A stretch of DNA of 23,321 nt from Frankiaceae bacterium (GTDB lineage: Bacteria; Actinomycetota; Actinomycetes; Mycobacteriales; SCTD01), in the NCBI GenBank assembly GCA_947479995.1, contig CANKBT010000009.1, positions 1 through 23,321 on the forward strand. The letters are read 5' to 3'. The stretch's first letter is position 1; each line of letters opens with the position of its first letter. A program made the position numbers and the translations under genes. The notes under the pieces are model-generated. The model did not search any database and was not told where the DNA came from. It saw only the letters and a program-made list of their open reading frames with translations. Positions 21,446 through 23,321 of the stretch are shown piece after piece.

Positions 21446-22095
21446 GGGTCGCGATCGCCGGCGCCGGCAACGTCGGGCGCTCCATCGCCCGCGAGCTGCT
21501 GGGCAACGGCCACCAGGTGCTGCTCATCGAGCGCGAGGCCCGGGCCATGAAGGTCGAGACGGTGCCCGACGCCGACTGGCTGCAGGCCGACGCCTGCGAG
21601 CTGGACGTGCTCGTGCAGGCCGCGCTGCAGGACTGCAACGTGGTCGTCGCGGCCACCGGCGACGACAAGGTCAACCTCGTCGTCTCGCTGCTGGCCAAGA
21701 CCGAGTTCGGGGTCGACCGCGTCGTGGCGCGCGTCAACCACCCCAAGAACGAGTGGCTGTTCAACGAGTCGTGGGGCGTCGACGTCTCGGTGTCGTCGCC
21801 GCGCCTGCTCGCCGCCGTCGTCGAGGAGGCGGTCTCCGTCGGCGACCTCGTGCGCCTGCTGACCTTCCGCCAGGGCGAGGCCAACCTCGTCGAGCTGACG
21901 CTGGCCGCCGACGCCCGCATCGTCGGTCAGACGGTCGGCGCGACGCAGTGGCCGACCGACAGCGCGCTCGTGGCGATCCTGCGCGACGGCCGGGTCATCG
22001 TGCCGACGCCGGACGCCGCGCTCGAGGGCGGCGACGAGCTGCTCATCGTCGCGACCACCGAGGTCGAGACCGAGCTGGACGCCCTGCTGGGCTGA
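21442..22095 (+). CDS. ceoC: TrkA-family K+ regulatory protein (RCK), second of pair
   Basis: The 217-residue protein has RCK_N with VAIAGAGNVGRSIAREL (about 3-19) and VLLIERE, then NVVVAATGDDKVNLVVSLLAK and VDRVVARVNHPKNEWLF, followed by RCK_C with ADARIVGQTVG and GGDELLIVAT. A paired RCK arrangement, two separate single-unit subunits, is typical of actinobacterial CeoB/CeoC, whereas TrkA of E. coli has both units in one chain. Translation is coupled to ceoB by a 4-base overlap. It ends at a strong hairpin shared with the convergent DUF3159 gene. It corresponds to Rv2692. Confidence 0.93.
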   Translation: MRVAIAGAGNVGRSIARELLGNGHQVLLIEREARAMKVETVPDADWLQADACELDVLVQAALQDCNVVVAATGDDKVNLVVSLLAKTEFGVDRVVARVNHPKNEWLFNESWGVDVSVSSPRLLAAVVEEAVSVGDLVRLLTFRQGEANLVELTLAADARIVGQTVGATQWPTDSALVAILRDGRVIVPTPDAALEGGDELLIVATTEVETELDALLG

Positions 22096-22113
22096 CCGGC
22101 CCGCGCCGGTCAG
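22092..22113. terminator. Bidirectional hairpin terminator between ceoC and DUF3159 gene
   Basis: CTGACCGGC and GCCGGTCAG form a perfect 9-bp stem with a 4-base loop (CCGC). Both stop codons lie in the arms: TGA at 22093-22095 for ceoC and, on the other strand, TGA at 22112-22110 for the DUF3159 gene. No U-tract is present on either strand. Confidence 0.6.
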
Positions 22114-22784
22114 GCGGGCGTCGAGCCCTCGGCCTCGGGGGCCTGCTCGAGCACGTAGCCCGAGCGCTTGACCAGCACGACGGTCAGCAGCGCCGCGAGC
22201 CCGATGAGCGGCCACTTCACGGCGTTGGTCACGACGAGCAGCAGGCCGTCGTCGTCGCCGTCGAAGGAGTAGACCCACAGCGCGACGCCCGCGCGCACGA
22301 AGAACGTCACGGCCCAGAAGGCCGTGGCGGTGCGGGCCGCGCGCAGCAGGCCGGGGTGCGCCTGCCAGCCGGCGTAGCGCGGGTCGAGCAGCGGCAGCGC
22401 CAGCCCGACCGCGGGCCGGCCGAGCAGCAGGGAGACCACGAAGCCGACGCCCCACGCCGCGGTGAGCACGATGCCGGGCAGGAAGAAGCCCTCGCCGGTG
22501 CCGGTCGCCCGGGCGACGAGCACCGCGACGAGCAGGCCGAGGAAGCCGCTGCCGACCTGCTGCAGCGACTGGCCCCGCGACACGCGCAGGCCGGCCAGCG
22601 CGGCGCCCGAGGCGAGGGCGACGGCGATCGCCGTGCCGAGGCTGTCGGTGGCGATGCGGGTGAGCACGAAGACGGTCGCGGGCACCGCGCTGTCGACCAG
22701 GCCGCGCCCGCCGCCGAGCGCGTCGACGAGCGCGCCGGCGCGCACCTCGGGCGGGCCGCCCGGGCGCGCCGCGGGGTCAGGCAC
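22110..22784 (-). CDS. DUF3159 family integral membrane protein
   Basis: The 224-residue membrane protein has about six hydrophobic segments. Family-type sequence includes LGGGRGLVDSAVPATVFVL near the start, LRVSRGQSLQQVGSGFLGL, and WGVGFVVSLLLGRPAVGL with a downstream FWAVTFFVRAGVALWVY. The function of DUF3159 is not known. The family is largely actinobacterial and sits in this same order in M. tuberculosis (Rv2693c). The GTG at 22784 overlaps the end of the OB-fold gene by 8 bases, so the two are co-translated. Confidence 0.9.
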   Translation of the reverse strand: MPDPAARPGGPPEVRAGALVDALGGGRGLVDSAVPATVFVLTRIATDSLGTAIAVALASGAALAGLRVSRGQSLQQVGSGFLGLLVAVLVARATGTGEGFFLPGIVLTAAWGVGFVVSLLLGRPAVGLALPLLDPRYAGWQAHPGLLRAARTATAFWAVTFFVRAGVALWVYSFDGDDDGLLLVVTNAVKWPLIGLAALLTVVLVKRSGYVLEQAPEAEGSTPA

Positions 22785-23181
22785 CGGCGGGCCGCAGCTC
22801 GTACGCCGGGTTGTAGAGCGTCGGGCGGCCCTCGTGCGTGGTGAGGCGGCCGCGGGCGACCATCGACCGGCCCGGGTCGACGCCCCGCACCCGGCGGCGG
22901 CCGAGGAAGACGAGCGTCACGGCGCCGGTGCCGTCGTAGAGGTCGGCCTCGAGGGTCGGCACGCCCGCGCGGGGCCGCAGCACGACCGAGCGCACCGTGC
23001 CCGCGACGCAGACGGTGCCGCGCATCGTGCACTGGGCGACGGCCGTGGCGCCGGCCTCGGCGGCCTCCTGCTGCAGGTCACGGGCCTGCAGCTCCTCCTC
23101 CGGCGCGGTGAGGCGCGACAGGGCCCGCTTGAGGCGGCCGTGCCGCTTGCCGTCCGTCACGTCCCGCTGCAGGTCGGTCAC
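22777..23181 (-). CDS. OB-fold nucleic acid-binding domain protein
   Basis: The 134-residue protein has a charged helical N-terminus (to about 45), then an OB-fold (about 50-130): TMRGTVCVAGTVRSVVLRP, ADLYDGTGAVTLVFLGRRRV and SMVARGRLTTHEGRPTLYNP. This resembles the tRNA-anticodon-type OB domain of RecG and aminoacyl-tRNA synthetases, so binding to single-stranded nucleic acid is likely but unproven. It corresponds to Rv2694c. The GTG at 23181 has TACGCT 6 bases upstream, a leaderless arrangement, and is preferred to the GTG at 23160. It lies 24 bases after the DUF3710 gene. Confidence 0.88.
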   Translation of the reverse strand: MTDLQRDVTDGKRHGRLKRALSRLTAPEEELQARDLQQEAAEAGATAVAQCTMRGTVCVAGTVRSVVLRPRAGVPTLEADLYDGTGAVTLVFLGRRRVRGVDPGRSMVARGRLTTHEGRPTLYNPAYELRPAGA

Positions 23182-23187
23182 CCGGCC

Positions 23188-23193
23188 AGCGTA
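23188..23193 (-). promoter_or_regulatory. -10 box of leaderless OB-fold gene
   Basis: TACGCT on the minus strand ends 6 bases before the GTG at 23181. It suggests that OB-fold/DUF3159 can be expressed separately from the upstream DUF3710 gene. Confidence 0.45.
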
Positions 23194-23205
23194 GGCCGGT
23201 GCCGG

Positions 23206-23321
23206 TCACCGCGTCTCGGTGATCTCCGGTCCGCGCTCCTGCAGGGCCAGCGGGTCGCCCGCCTGCGCGGCCTGCGCGGCGTCCGACGCCTTCTGCGCGT
23301 CCGGCGGGAGGCGCAGCGGGA
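23206..23321 (-). CDS. DUF3710 family protein, C-terminal end
   Basis: Only the last 37 codons are in the window; the start lies beyond the right edge. The visible residues PLRLPPDAQ, a short Ala/Gln-rich linker and LQERGPEITETR match the C-terminus of DUF3710 proteins as I remember them. Position supports this, since DUF3710 lies upstream of the OB-fold and DUF3159 genes in actinobacteria (Rv2696c), usually next to dut. Function is unknown. Confidence 0.75.
   Translation of the reverse strand, partial: PLRLPPDAQKASDAAQAAQAGDPLALQERGPEITETR

Noticed and set aside
1..23321. CRISPR arrays, tRNA/rRNA genes, insertion sequences, integrases or phage genes
   Set aside because: No spaced direct repeats, no tRNA-like TTCGANTC with CCA context, no transposase or integrase motifs were seen on either strand. 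Composition is uniform and gene order is chromosomal.

Overview
The window is a dense, strongly GC-rich stretch of an actinomycete (Actinomycetota) chromosome. The evidence is the very high G+C at third codon positions, many GTG starts, 4-base ATGA/GTGA gene overlaps, and repeated TANNNT boxes placed 6-7 bases before start codons, the usual layout of leaderless actinobacterial genes. Two blocks match Mycobacterium tuberculosis gene order as I remember it: glpD-tetR-FAD oxidase-lipid kinase (compare Rv2249c-Rv2252) and TRAM methyltransferase-KimA-like permease-CeoB-CeoC-DUF3159-OB-fold-DUF3710 (compare Rv2689c-Rv2696c). I see no tRNA, rRNA, CRISPR array, insertion sequence or phage gene. No gene-free stretch exceeds 300 bases.

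Layout. 1-1497: the N-terminal part of a PIG-L deacetylase, a rifamycin ADP-ribosyltransferase (arr) with a rifamycin-associated element upstream, and a divergent GrpB-family gene. 1494-6837 (minus): dxs, a secreted alpha/beta hydrolase and an acyl-CoA synthetase, probably one transcript. 6904-8481: a small secreted four-cysteine protein, a conserved hypothetical protein, and a divergent DICT-like protein. 8468-13107: tetR-glpD on the minus strand, divergent from an alkyl-DHAP-synthase-like FAD oxidase and a diacylglycerol kinase-like gene. 13129-13760: a possible small ORF and a PPOX/F420 flavoprotein. 13771-20672 (minus): KimA-like K+ transporter, 23S rRNA m5U methyltransferase, CaCA antiporter, small lipoprotein, trmB, FadR-like regulator and an alkylglycerol-monooxygenase-like membrane hydroxylase. 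20777-23321: ceoB-ceoC on the plus strand, then DUF3159, an OB-fold protein and the end of a DUF3710 gene on the minus strand.

How the genes fit together. Three themes recur. The first is glycerolipid chemistry: GlpD, an alkyl-DHAP-synthase-like enzyme, a lipid kinase and an AGMO-like hydroxylase lie within about 6.2 kb, close to a FadR-like regulator whose probable operator sits over the promoter of the hydroxylase. The second is ion homeostasis: a KimA-like K+ importer divergent from two RCK proteins, with a Ca2+/H+-type antiporter on the permease transcript. The third is antibiotic response: arr with its inducible-type element. The less ordinary observations are the RAE, an apparent frameshift at the arr C-terminus, the FadR-type operator, a hairpin covering the TTG start of the secreted hydrolase, and a three-codon leaderless mini-ORF ahead of a Pro/Arg-rich small ORF.
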